IMG/VR virus record: IMGVR_UViG_3300032322_000273 | Coordinates: 1 to 29,402 of that record | From: a virus | Strand: one strand, 5' to 3' | DNA: 29,402 nt | Shown here: in pieces, positions 1 through 6,451 of the stretch | Numbering within the stretch: position 1 is the first letter of the stretch | Layout: every line of letters starts with the position of its first letter | Notes under the pieces: model-generated | The model's input: the letters and a program-made list of their open reading frames with translations, nothing else | What the model was told of the DNA's origin: nothing | Databases searched by the model: none | Made by a program: the position numbers and the translations under genes

Positions 1-75
1 ACCCATGCGGTAGTCAGCAGAGCGGTAACACTGCTGGTACTTGCTAATCTCGGCCTCTCGCAATACCTCAAGCAT
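1..75 (-). CDS. 5' fragment of a gene running off the left edge (possible methyltransferase)
   Basis: Only the first 25 codons are present; the rest lies left of the window. Translation from the ATG at 75 begins MLEVLREAEI and continues through an SKYQQCYRSADYRMG segment with no stop. The start overlaps the last bases of the preceding 184-residue gene, as elsewhere in this genome, which supports a real gene. The aromatic-rich Y-x-x-x-Y-x-x-x-x-Y-R-M-G pattern vaguely resembles the N-termini of phage-encoded class I SAM methyltransferases, but 25 residues are too few to assign a function. Confidence 0.5.
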   Translation of the reverse strand, partial: MLEVLREAEISKYQQCYRSADYRMG

Positions 76-622
76 CTGGCCTCCCCAAAATCCCAGCAGT
101 CTCCCCAGACATTGAAAAGATGCCAGCAGTCTTGTTCTGGGAACAGAAGGTTCGCAGATGGCTGATCCAGTGATCCACTTGACTGTCCGTAGCAAAGCCG
201 TCAGGCTTGGTGTATTCAGAAGGATACTTTTCTGAGTAGGCCAGATTGCCAATACTCAGAGGAATACCCGCCATGATCACCTCATCAAAACCCATGCCAT
301 GCTTGGCCCACAAAGCCCCTGCCACGCCACTGGAGCCACAGACCCAGTTCAGACTGGGCCAGATGTAGTCCGTCTTATCGCCCATGATGTTGGCCCGGCC
401 ATGCACTTTGACCTGCGCCTTGGCTTTGTACTGCTCGGCAAGATTGTTGTGCTGCGTCCAAACGTGCCGGATCTCGGGGATCATGACACCAGCGTTATTC
501 ACGCCGACAAGGTAAGCCTCGGGCCGTAGATCCAGGGCTTTTTCTAGGTCTTCAAATACGCAAGGGGCACTGCCACAAATGATGGCAGTACCCCGATGCT
601 TGACGTTGTACCTTTCGCGCAT
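68..622 (-). CDS. conserved phage protein of unknown function, Rossmann-like
   Basis: A 184-residue protein I recognise as a type common in tailed phages but without a settled function. Near the N-terminus a hydrophobic strand leads into a small-residue turn (IICGSAPC, about residues 13-20), followed by a second strand ending in GVNNAG. This looks like a nucleotide- or sugar-nucleotide-binding alpha/beta fold of the DUF115/MptE-like sort, which is inference. A Gly-Ser-Ser motif followed by an LWAKHGMGFDEVIMAG segment, and a C-terminal SMSGETAGILG, are the other conserved-looking blocks. The ATG lies directly after an intrinsic terminator (627-650), so its expression probably depends on read-through. 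No Shine-Dalgarno sequence sits at normal spacing; the only purine-rich stretch is the 5' arm of the terminator stem. The stop overlaps the next gene start. Confidence 0.75.
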   Translation of the reverse strand: MRERYNVKHRGTAIICGSAPCVFEDLEKALDLRPEAYLVGVNNAGVMIPEIRHVWTQHNNLAEQYKAKAQVKVHGRANIMGDKTDYIWPSLNWVCGSSGVAGALWAKHGMGFDEVIMAGIPLSIGNLAYSEKYPSEYTKPDGFATDSQVDHWISHLRTFCSQNKTAGIFSMSGETAGILGRPDA

Positions 623-624
623 AG

Positions 625-650
625 AAAAAGAGGGGGCGAACCCCCTCTTT
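625..650 (-). terminator. Rho-independent terminator after the capsid/decoration genes
   Basis: In the leftward transcript a 10-bp perfect stem (AAAGAGGGGG paired with CCCCCTCTTT) closes a TTCG tetraloop and is followed by Ts. It lies between the stop of the decoration-like gene (652) and the ATG at 622, so it should strongly reduce transcription into the 184-residue gene. Confidence 0.85.
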
Positions 651-651
651 A

Positions 652-930
652 TCAGTCGCTATCGGTAGCGGCCAAGGTGGTGCCGTTGCTCACATCGACC
701 ACGGTGCCCGTGTTCGACAGAACATACACCAGCGTTGCCACAGCAGTGGTGCCAGTGGAGGTCACGCAGTAGACCAGATCGCCAACTTGCAAGGTGCCAG
801 CCAGGGCGTTGAAGTAACCCTCGGTGTTGACCGTTGCAATGCTGTCGGGGGTCGAGTAGGAGTAGATGCCAGGAGCATTGCCACGCTTGTTAGCAGCAAT
901 GACGTTCCAGCCAGATGCAAGATAAGCCAT
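652..930 (-). CDS. probable head decoration or minor capsid protein
   Basis: A 92-residue protein starting MAYLASGWNV, rich in Ala, Thr, Gly, Ser and Val, with alternating hydrophobic residues as in all-beta proteins and no membrane segment or cysteine-rich motif. It follows the major capsid gene by 12 bases. It has a good ribosome site (AAGGAG, 8 bases before the ATG) and ends just before a strong terminator. A small beta-rich protein directly downstream of the capsid gene is typically a head decoration or head-fibre protein in tailed phages. That role is inferred from position and composition, not from a recognised family. Confidence 0.65.
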   Translation of the reverse strand: MAYLASGWNVIAANKRGNAPGIYSYSTPDSIATVNTEGYFNALAGTLQVGDLVYCVTSTGTTAVATLVYVLSNTGTVVDVSNGTTLAATDSD

Positions 931-942
931 GTTAAGTACTCC

Positions 943-1785
943 TTATTCGCGGCAGGTGATTTCAACGATGCCGCCAGCGTCGATGGCCACAGCACCAGCG
1001 GAGAGCATCGACGACACCAGCCAAGAGGTCTTCTCGGGGATGTAGTTGATCTCAGAGCGGATGCCCATGCCTTCAGCCATGCCGACGGAAGTCTTGTGCC
1101 AAGCCCAGACCTTACGATCCTGGCCAGATCCACCGCCAGTCAGGCCGCCTTCAGAGCGGTCACCAATGGTGATGAACTTGAAGCCCAGGAACGTGTCCAG
1201 ATCACCCTGCACCAGAGCCTTGACCGTGTTGAAGTCAGAGCTGGTGACAGCGGTTTCAGTCAGCAGAGCCATCAGGTTGGCAGCGTGAACCAGCATATAG
1301 CGGTCACCCATCGGCACGTTGCCCTTGTCCATCAGCTCCTTGGCCTTACGCAGCTTGGCCACGTTCAGGTTGGAGTCAGTGCCGCCGATGTCGTTGGACA
1401 CGGTCAGCGAGGTGGACGAACCAGCCAGAGCGTCGATCACGATCTGGTCAGCACGGCGGCCGATGGCCTTACCGACAACCTGAACCAGCTCAGAACGCTC
1501 GTCAAAGTTGACCTTGGCCTGATTGAAGATGTCGCTGTATTCAGCGGCAATCCAATCGCCCAGGGTAACCGTGGCTTGCGAGTAGGTAACGTTCAGCGGG
1601 GTAACGTCGGTTTGCGGAACGCGAACCTGGGCAACGCCAGCGCCGATCTTGGGGAACTTGTGGGTAGCCGCGGTAACGCCAGTGCGAAGACGGACAGTGT
1701 TACGCAGGACAGCATCAGCTTGATACGCCTGTTTAACTTCCGCATCGAACAGGGTTACAAAGGCATTCGAGATCGAAATAGCCAT
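943..1785 (-). CDS. major capsid protein (HK97 fold, T7 gp10-like class)
   Basis: A 280-residue protein starting MAISISNAFV that forms the icosahedral shell. The start at 1785 is chosen over an upstream extension because AGGAG lies at normal spacing and the extension has low-complexity, leader-like composition. The order of blocks matches T7-type capsid proteins. It has an N-terminal helix (LFDAEVKQAYQ) and a TVRLRTGV-x-x-x-HKFPKIG loop region equivalent to the FPVLGRTQAAYLAPG region of T7 gp10. Next come a TVTLGDWIAAEYSDIFNQAKVNFDERSELVQVVGKAIGRRADQIVIDAL spine and P-domain segment, then a C-terminal A-domain strand set. The gene sits downstream of the scaffold across a 600-base regulatory gap and has its own promoter-like sequence at 1925-1955, consistent with high expression. 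The segment lengths quoted here are only approximate to the family. Confidence 0.93.
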   Translation of the reverse strand: MAISISNAFVTLFDAEVKQAYQADAVLRNTVRLRTGVTAATHKFPKIGAGVAQVRVPQTDVTPLNVTYSQATVTLGDWIAAEYSDIFNQAKVNFDERSELVQVVGKAIGRRADQIVIDALAGSSTSLTVSNDIGGTDSNLNVAKLRKAKELMDKGNVPMGDRYMLVHAANLMALLTETAVTSSDFNTVKALVQGDLDTFLGFKFITIGDRSEGGLTGGGSGQDRKVWAWHKTSVGMAEGMGIRSEINYIPEKTSWLVSSMLSAGAVAIDAGGIVEITCRE

Positions 1786-1924
1786 TTGTTTCTCCTGAAA
1801 CGGGTTGAACTTAGGGTTTATCGTCGCTGGTTGTCCAGGTCGCCCTGGGCCTTGACTTGTGCTTATCCTCGCACCGAGCAGTGGATTACCACCATCTATC
1901 GGCCTTGCGGTTGTCGATGGTTGA

Positions 1925-1955
1925 ATTCTATCGCACAGTTCTCTGGGTGTGTCAA
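1925..1955 (-). promoter_or_regulatory. sigma70-type promoter for the major capsid gene
   Basis: On the minus strand there is a perfect TTGACA (1955-1950), then 19 bases, then TAGAAT (1930-1925, 5 of 6 consensus). An alternative -10 with a 17-base spacer, GATAGA preceded by TGC (extended -10 type), overlaps it. Transcription would begin near 1918, giving a leader of about 130 bases before the capsid ATG. Confidence 0.6.
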
Positions 1956-2218
1956 CTATTTCTGGGCATAGGTTCCCCAAGGGTGGATAGCTCTGTATCC
2001 AGCCCCTCCCGGAGGGACTTGCTTGTAGTCCATCCCAGAGTACCCATGAGGCAGCGATTCATCCAATGTGTGCTTGTCCCACCGCTGTGCACACATCTAC
2101 CCAAGTCCCTCGCTGACAGGCTTGTCGGGTTAGCTGAGGGGTGTGTCCCAGCCCGGTGTTTCTTGGGTGCGGCCCATGCAGGCCCATATGCTGACGCGCC
2201 CTGACGGCTGCGTGCAGA
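1956..2218. other. non-coding stretch between structured RNA and capsid promoter
   Basis: No credible gene lies here: the only open frames have shadow-like composition and no ribosome sites. The stretch holds several short inverted repeats: GGATA/TATCC at 1985-2000, a CCCTC/GAGGG palindrome around 2004-2016, and GTGTGC/GCACAC spanning about 2067-2093. It may be a structured leader or spacer for the transcripts passing into the capsid gene. No specific element was recognised. Confidence 0.5.
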
Positions 2219-2303
2219 CAACAAAAAAGCCGCTTACTACTGCGCCCGGTAGCTGCTCCCCTTTCGAGGACAGACGCATGAGTAAACGGCTTCGACTTTG
2301 TTG
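2219..2303 (-). ncRNA. candidate structured RNA (long hairpin with GNRA cap and U-tract)
   Basis: The leftward transcript folds into one extended hairpin. The base pairs 2297-2303 with 2219-2225 (CAACAAA/TTTGTTG). A 12-bp helix joins 2281-2292 to 2227-2238. Inner helices are TGCG/CGCA (2275-2278 with 2241-2244), CTG/CAG (2271-2273 with 2253-2255), and a 5-bp apical stem (2266-2270 with 2257-2261) capped by a GAAA tetraloop. A run of six Us (2228-2223) lies at the foot. Two pairs are G-U wobbles in the leftward RNA but would be C-A mismatches in the rightward RNA, so the leftward transcript is the structured one. It could be a small RNA with its own terminator, an mRNA processing or stability element, or a second terminator. 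No known RNA family was recognised. Confidence 0.55.
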
Positions 2304-2331
2304 ACAGCTACGACAACGAGGCCAGTATACA
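2301..2331 (+). promoter_or_regulatory. possible rightward (antisense) promoter
   Basis: TTGACA at 2301-2306 and TATACA at 2326-2331 match the sigma70 hexamers in 6/6 and 5/6 positions, but the 19-base spacer is longer than ideal. It would drive transcription antisense to the scaffold gene. The match could be chance, since the same bases form part of the hairpin and the leftward -10. Confidence 0.25.
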
Positions 2332-2351
2332 CAAAAAAAGACCCAGCACAA
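2324..2351 (-). promoter_or_regulatory. possible extended -10 promoter for the structured RNA
   Basis: On the minus strand TGTG precedes TATACT (2329-2324), an extended -10 form. The nearest -35 candidate, TTGTGC at 2351-2346 with a 16-base spacer, is weak. A start near 2317 would give an RNA of about 95 bases ending at the U-tract near 2223. It abuts the terminator of the scaffold gene. Confidence 0.3.
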
Positions 2352-2360
2352 GGCTGGGTC
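2333..2360 (-). terminator. Rho-independent terminator after the scaffold gene
   Basis: In the leftward transcript GACCCAGC (2360-2353) pairs perfectly with GCTGGGTC (2347-2340) across a 5-base loop, followed by seven Ts (2339-2333). It lies 38 bases after the scaffold stop codon and separates the portal/scaffold operon from the capsid transcription unit. Confidence 0.88.
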
Positions 2361-2397
2361 AAGTGGCAACGGCAAGATTACCGCAACCTTGGAGAAT

Positions 2398-3162
2398 TTA
2401 TCCGTAGAACTTCTCAAACATCCGCTCTACCTTTTGGCGGTAGCCCGCGTCCGTCTTGTACTTGGGATCAGCAACCATTGACTCCAGGTCTTCCTTGGAC
2501 ATGGATTCTTCAGTCTGACCCTTGATCGTGTCAACAGGCACACGACCCTCGTAGGTCTCACGCAGCTTCATCAAGGCTTTGATGCCCTTGGCGGTGTCTC
2601 CCCAGCGGGCAAACTCGTTAAAGTCTTCCTTGCTGAAGATGCCCTTCTGGACAAGCCCTTTGCCCCAAGTAGCCATGTTGGAGATGATGGCCTTGCTGTT
2701 GGGGCCAAGCTCTGCCAGTTCTGCTTCCATGCTGCGCTGGGCCTCTGCCTGCTGCATGCCGCCCATCTGGACAAACTGGCTGGCCAGCTCATCAAAGGCT
2801 TGCTGGCTCAGGCCGTACTTCTGTGCCCAGGAGACATAGGTCTTGGCCAGAGCGTCATCCTGGGGCGTATCACCCAGGGCGCTCATGTCGTAGTTCCCAC
2901 CCTCTGGGGCTTTGTGCTTGCCTGAACGGAACTGCTTTTCCAGCTCCATGTAAGACTTGCTGATGCCCTCAAGGTCAGGCTCTGCCTTGTCCTTGATCCA
3001 GAACTTCTCTGGCCAAAAGTCTGGGCGTTCCAGCGGGCTGTCGTCTTCCTTTTCAGGTGTGTCAACGTGGCTGATTGCGCTTTGCTCTTGGCCCTCGGTT
3101 GTCTGCTCATCCTCTACTTCAGCAGAGGCCAGCAGGCCGGGGTTGTCATTCGCTTCGCTCAT
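2398..3162 (-). CDS. capsid assembly scaffolding protein
   Basis: A 254-residue protein that templates procapsid assembly and is normally absent from mature virions. The N-terminal third is strongly acidic and disordered-looking, with many Glu, Asp and Gln. It is followed by a DFWPEKFWIKDKAEPDLEGISKSYMELEKQF segment, the recognisable core of T7 gp9-like and related scaffolds (a short WP-x-KFW-like motif, then a helix that leads into 'S-Y-x-E-L-E-K'). The rest is helical with a basic C-terminal tail (YRQKVERMFEKFYG), as expected for the capsid-binding end. Its ATG overlaps the stop of the preceding gene (ATGA), and it lies between portal and capsid, the standard position. A terminator follows. 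Confidence 0.88.
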   Translation of the reverse strand: MSEANDNPGLLASAEVEDEQTTEGQEQSAISHVDTPEKEDDSPLERPDFWPEKFWIKDKAEPDLEGISKSYMELEKQFRSGKHKAPEGGNYDMSALGDTPQDDALAKTYVSWAQKYGLSQQAFDELASQFVQMGGMQQAEAQRSMEAELAELGPNSKAIISNMATWGKGLVQKGIFSKEDFNEFARWGDTAKGIKALMKLRETYEGRVPVDTIKGQTEESMSKEDLESMVADPKYKTDAGYRQKVERMFEKFYG

Positions 3163-3413
3163 TTAGATCGTGCCTTTTTAATGCGTAGTTCAATGTCGCG
3201 GATCACGCTGTTCTGTCCCTCACGGAACTGCCCCAGCGATGCATCCGCACCGGGTTGCCAGCATGGCCGCTCAAGATAGAAATCTCGCATCCACGCCAAC
3301 ACTTTCTGACCTTCATCGCTGGCGAACGTGCGCGAAACCAGCAGGTCAATATCCAAGGCTCCCGGCTCTTTCTCTGCCGGGGTTGCCTCATCCAGATCGT
3401 CCCATCCGCTCAT
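3159..3413 (-). CDS. Bbp19-like small phage protein
   Basis: An 84-residue protein between portal and scaffold, overlapping both by ATGA junctions. The acidic N-terminus (MSGWDDLDEA) is followed by a compact domain, TFASDEGQKVLAWMRDFYLERP through FREGQNSVIRDIELRIKKA. This fits the Bbp19-like domain named from Bordetella phage BPP-1: a conserved F-x-x-x-x-G-x-x-V-L-x-x-L/M helix, a Pro-containing loop, then G-Q/R-N/R-x-V-I-x-x-I. The family's function is unknown; the position suggests a head-assembly accessory role. The family assignment is from memory of the pattern and is moderate in confidence. Confidence 0.75.
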   Translation of the reverse strand: MSGWDDLDEATPAEKEPGALDIDLLVSRTFASDEGQKVLAWMRDFYLERPCWQPGADASLGQFREGQNSVIRDIELRIKKARSK

Positions 3414-4978
3414 TGGGCCATCTCCATCGGTGCACCCTCAGCGCCAGCCGGGGCAGCCTGTTGCTGCGCCATAGCGGCCATCTGAGCCATCTGCTCGGCC
3501 ATCTGCTTGCGCTCGGCCTGGCTGGTACGCAGCGCAGCGGGCACACCCAGCTTGTCAGCGATATACTCCAGGGTGTCGCCCGTCTTGATGGCCATCTGAC
3601 CCTCTGGCCCCAGGCCCTGGGCAATCTGCATGAACTGAAGGATGTTATTGATCTCATCCATGTTCTGGGCCATTGCCAGCGGGGAGACCGGAGAGACCTT
3701 CACTTCCAGGCCGTTGACGCGCAATGGCAGATCAATCAAGCCGCCCTCATCCATCACCTCAAGCATCTTGCTCACGATGGGGATCATGGTCTCGTTGATT
3801 AGACGGCCAAAGGCTGAACCCAGGTTCTGAGCCAGTTCTTTCATGCGCTCGACCACCTCGGTGGCAGACCGTGCGCTCATGTTGTCTGGCGGCAGGGACT
3901 CATCCAGGAGCGTGCGCTTGATGTTGGCCCGCATATCGTTGATCACGATCTGGCTCACATCAAAGTCACCAGAGCGAGGCAAGGGGCGCAGGGCCTCACC
4001 CTGGGGGCCACCATTGCGGGCCACGGGGATGATGGCACCGGGCATGATCTTGACCGTGGCAGGGTTCAGAACCCCATCATCTGCAGCCGTGTAGACACCC
4101 GTGATGGCCAGAGCAGCGTTCTTGAGCAGCAGCTCCAGCGTCTTGTTCAGGGTCTTGATGTCCGGCAGAGCCGTGATCACAGGGCCACGGCCATAGATCT
4201 CACCGGCTACCTTCATGTAACGGCTGATCACCCAGGGGCTGGTCTTCTTGGTGCGATACACCAGCTCAGACTTGCTCTTTTCGTGCAGGACGTAGTAGCC
4301 ATATTTACCAGTCTGGTAGTCGTAGACCGTGGCTTCAACCAGATCCACCTCCATCGTGGGCTTGTCGTCAATCTGCTTCTGCAGTTCGTCCGGGATGTTG
4401 GCGTCTTTCCACTGCTGGGCAATGGCCTCGCCCTTGATACGCATCTTGCGGTAGACGTTATCCACCTGGCCGTTGGCACCTTCCTCAAAAGAGACAAGGT
4501 ACTGCGGAACAGGGATGAAGTTGATGGGGCTGACGGCATCACCAGCCTGAACCAGCATCACAGCCGTGCCCACAGACAAGTCCAGCAGGAACTCGCCCAT
4601 AGCAATGTCGAAATTCGACTGCTTGAGGACGGCAAACATCTTGTCGTTGTACAGATCCAGGGCACGCTGGGCCTCTGGGCGGCGCTCCATTGGGATCTCC
4701 GGGCCTGGTTCCAGGCGGCACCACTTACGCTGAGGCGGGAAGATGCCAGACTGCAGGCGGTTGGCAAAGCGTTGGGTGCTGTTGATGGCCGTGGAGTCAA
4801 AGACCCGGCTCATCTTCTTGCGGCCACCCACATTGCTCTCGTAGTCACCCGTGTACAGATTGCGCTGCGGCAGGGCGAACTCATACGCATCCTCGTACAG
4901 GCTGCGGAAGTCGTCTTTACGGTTCAGCGCCAGCTTCTGACGAGCCAAAATCTGCTCAGGAGTCAGTCGGTTAGCCAT
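3410..4978 (-). CDS. portal (head-to-tail connector) protein
   Basis: A 522-residue protein of the bacteriophage head-to-tail connecting family (T7 gp8-like). It forms the dodecameric portal through which DNA is packaged and ejected. Recognisable blocks include the N-terminal RKDDFRSLYEDAYEFALPQRN and FDSTAINSTQRFANRLQSGIFPP, characteristic of this family. Also present are ISRYMKVAGEIYGRGPVITALPDIKTLNK in the middle and a late MSARSATEVVERMKELAQNLGSAFGRLINE helix before the wing/crown. The C-terminus is a Gln/Ala/Met-rich tail. Length is normal for the family. The ATG overlaps the end of the DUF6321-like gene by 8 bases, and the stop overlaps the Bbp19-like start. Confidence 0.95.
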   Translation of the reverse strand: MANRLTPEQILARQKLALNRKDDFRSLYEDAYEFALPQRNLYTGDYESNVGGRKKMSRVFDSTAINSTQRFANRLQSGIFPPQRKWCRLEPGPEIPMERRPEAQRALDLYNDKMFAVLKQSNFDIAMGEFLLDLSVGTAVMLVQAGDAVSPINFIPVPQYLVSFEEGANGQVDNVYRKMRIKGEAIAQQWKDANIPDELQKQIDDKPTMEVDLVEATVYDYQTGKYGYYVLHEKSKSELVYRTKKTSPWVISRYMKVAGEIYGRGPVITALPDIKTLNKTLELLLKNAALAITGVYTAADDGVLNPATVKIMPGAIIPVARNGGPQGEALRPLPRSGDFDVSQIVINDMRANIKRTLLDESLPPDNMSARSATEVVERMKELAQNLGSAFGRLINETMIPIVSKMLEVMDEGGLIDLPLRVNGLEVKVSPVSPLAMAQNMDEINNILQFMQIAQGLGPEGQMAIKTGDTLEYIADKLGVPAALRTSQAERKQMAEQMAQMAAMAQQQAAPAGAEGAPMEMAQ

Positions 4979-5297
4979 TTTTCTTCCTTGCTTCGTAGCG
5001 TTTTAGTAATGCCCGGCCCTTGGCAGCCAGCCGTGCAGCAGATGCGGCAGTCTTGGGCACTGGTTCACCCCAGGCATTGGCAGCCAGAGCCAGTCTGGTT
5101 GGCTCTCCGTTGGGTTTTTGCAGTGGGCCGCTGGGGTTTGTGTAGAACCGAGTCAGAAAAGACCCCTTGCGGCGCATCTTTTCAGGCGTGTCAGCAGCGC
5201 CTTTTACCCCTGGCTTGAGGTTAGCCCCCTCCTTGCGCTTGAAATAGCGCCTACCGGCCTCTGTAAGACCTCCCTCGGGGTTCTTTAGCTTGCTCAT
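4971..5297 (-). CDS. DUF6321-like small basic phage protein
   Basis: A 108-residue, Lys/Arg-rich protein starting MSKLKNPEGGLTEAGRRYFKR. The NP-x-GGLTEAGRRYFKRKEGANLKPGVKG and RRKGSFLTRFYTNPSGPL blocks match what I know as the DUF6321 family, found widely in environmental phages. Function is unknown; the high positive charge suggests nucleic-acid contact. The start at 5297 is preferred over a GTG nine bases upstream because its ATG overlaps the upstream stop as ATGA. It sits directly before the portal gene. Confidence 0.85.
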   Translation of the reverse strand: MSKLKNPEGGLTEAGRRYFKRKEGANLKPGVKGAADTPEKMRRKGSFLTRFYTNPSGPLQKPNGEPTRLALAANAWGEPVPKTAASAARLAAKGRALLKRYEARKKNG

Positions 5298-5881
5298 TCG
5301 TACCACTCTAGAGAAAGGTGGCCAGCATGGGCGGTTCCGTTGACGTTAGTCATGCGGATCAAGTAGTTCGTCAAGGGCTTGAAAATGAATTCCAAGCTGT
5401 TCAAGCTGCCACCGCCAGCCCTTCTGCCAGTTCCTCCAGGCAGGAATTGGGCATCAAGCATCGTTCCAGTTGCGGTCACCGTTGGGTTGATAACCATCGC
5501 AACATTACTGGAGGTCGTGTAGTTGCGATTGCGGTTGATGGGGGTAAATGGCGTGCCGCCGGTGCTGGTAGCGCCCTCGTAGATGTACAGCTCGGCATCT
5601 CCCATCAGCACAGCGTCAATGGTCAAGTGAACAATGGTGTCTGGGCCTGCAGCTAGAACGATGTTGCAGCTTGCGCCAGAGGCCAGCTTGGCTGCATCAG
5701 GGTACAGCCTCCAGGCAATCCAGGCCCGCCCGTCATGGCTTCGCTGGTGATTCACATCCACCGTGATCAAAGGCGCATCAGATCCGGCCACCACGAACTG
5801 GCCAGCGTTGTTCTTCTGAACAGGCGTGACAAACCGGGACTTTGTTGTCAGCGACTCCAGTTCAACCAGGGTGGTGGCCAT
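5294..5881 (-). CDS. putative virion structural protein
   Basis: A 195-residue protein without recognised domain, starting MATTLVELESL. It is beta-rich with Thr, Ala and Gly, and it ends in a KPLTNYLIRMTNVNGTAHAGHLSLEWYE segment. That segment resembles the C-terminus of a structural protein seen in many phages (a conserved 'Y-L-I-R-x-T-N' strand and terminal 'L-E-W-Y-E'). The Gly/Arg loop GGTGRRAGGGSL precedes it. Its place among head genes and the lack of catalytic motifs suggest a capsid-associated or head-fibre role, which is inference. Confidence 0.7.
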   Translation of the reverse strand: MATTLVELESLTTKSRFVTPVQKNNAGQFVVAGSDAPLITVDVNHQRSHDGRAWIAWRLYPDAAKLASGASCNIVLAAGPDTIVHLTIDAVLMGDAELYIYEGATSTGGTPFTPINRNRNYTTSSNVAMVINPTVTATGTMLDAQFLPGGTGRRAGGGSLNSLEFIFKPLTNYLIRMTNVNGTAHAGHLSLEWYE

Positions 5882-5884
5882 AGC

Positions 5885-6037
5885 TTACTTCTTCTTTTTC
5901 ATTGCCGTCATGGCGGCTTTTTTGAAAGCCTCATTGGTCGGCGCACCGGGAGAGCCAGGCTTACGCATCCGCTCTTTGGAGCCTTCAGCGATGCGCTCAC
6001 GCTTGGCGTGAATGTTGGCGTAGAGTCCTGGTTTCAT
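5885..6037 (-). CDS. 50-residue basic phage protein
   Basis: Translation from the ATG at 6037 gives MKPGLYANIHAKRERI through a KKAAMTAMKKKK C-terminus, then TAA. The protein is strongly basic. The MKPGLYANI-x-AKR-x-RI and RKPG-x-x-GAPT-x-x-AF-x-K pattern is one I recognise from small genes in environmental phages; function unknown. The ATG overlaps the stop of the preceding gene as ATGA, which supports both genes and the start. The short length explains why it is easily missed. Confidence 0.78.
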   Translation of the reverse strand: MKPGLYANIHAKRERIAEGSKERMRKPGSPGAPTNEAFKKAAMTAMKKKK

Positions 6038-6192
6038 TTCTTGACCGCCTTCCTTGCTTCAGACATGGCGATGGCCACAGCCTGCTGTTGGTTCTTAACC
6101 ACAGGGCCGCCCTTGCCAGAATGCAGAGTTCCGGCCTTGTACTCGCGCATCACCTTGGTGACTTTGCGCTGCATCTTTTCTTTCTTGTCCAT
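6034..6192 (-). CDS. DUF6496-like small phage protein
   Basis: A 52-residue protein reading MDKKEKMQRK, then KVMREYKAGTLHSGKGG and PVVKNQQQAVAIAMSEARK. The signature (KVM-x-E-[FY]K-x-G-x-LHSG, then GPVVK-x-x-x-QA-[IV]AIA-[LM]SEA) is that of DUF6496, common in phages and some bacteria; its function is unknown. The ATG at 6192 shares a base with the upstream TGA (TGATG), and its own TGA overlaps the next ATG. The three tiny genes in this stretch are therefore translationally coupled. Confidence 0.82.
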   Translation of the reverse strand: MDKKEKMQRKVTKVMREYKAGTLHSGKGGPVVKNQQQAVAIAMSEARKAVKK

Positions 6193-6449
6193 CACAGCCC
6201 CGCGCCCAGGGTAGTGCGGGCGGGCAGGCCAGCCTCGGCATCAGCACGCTCGGTGGACAAGAGACCGCGCAGACCACCACGGCGACGGGCACGGGTGGCA
6301 GACATGGCACGCTCGGCCATTGCAGTCTGTTCTGCAGCAATGCCAGCTTCTTGCTTGGCCACCACAGCCTCTTGTTTGGCCATGTTTTCTTTCTGCATCT
6401 TGTTGGCTTCCGCAGCCTGGGCTGCAGCTTTTCCAGAACCAAAGCTCAT
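6192..6449 (-). CDS. small Ala/Gln-rich phage protein, possibly structural
   Basis: An 85-residue protein with an Ala, Gln, Glu and Lys-rich helical N-terminal half (MSFGSGKAAAQAAEANKMQKENMAKQ), likely a coiled coil. A short C-terminal patch ARRRGGLRGLLS and a terminal TTLGAGL follow. The pattern of an Ala/Gln helix followed by RRGG-x-R-x-LLS and TLG resembles small proteins next to the internal-virion or head genes of other T7-like and P22-like phages. No function is established. A GAGGG ribosome site lies 7 bases before the ATG. Confidence 0.7.
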   Translation of the reverse strand: MSFGSGKAAAQAAEANKMQKENMAKQEAVVAKQEAGIAAEQTAMAERAMSATRARRRGGLRGLLSTERADAEAGLPARTTLGAGL

Positions 6450-6451
6450 GA

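Noticed and set aside
787-1971. 394-codon rightward open frame opposite the capsid gene
   Set aside because: Antisense to a well-supported capsid gene, no ribosome site, and composition expected from codon bias on the other strand.
1952-2224. 90-codon leftward frame in the non-coding gap before the capsid gene
   Set aside because: No ribosome site or family pattern; it crosses the capsid promoter and reads like spacer sequence.
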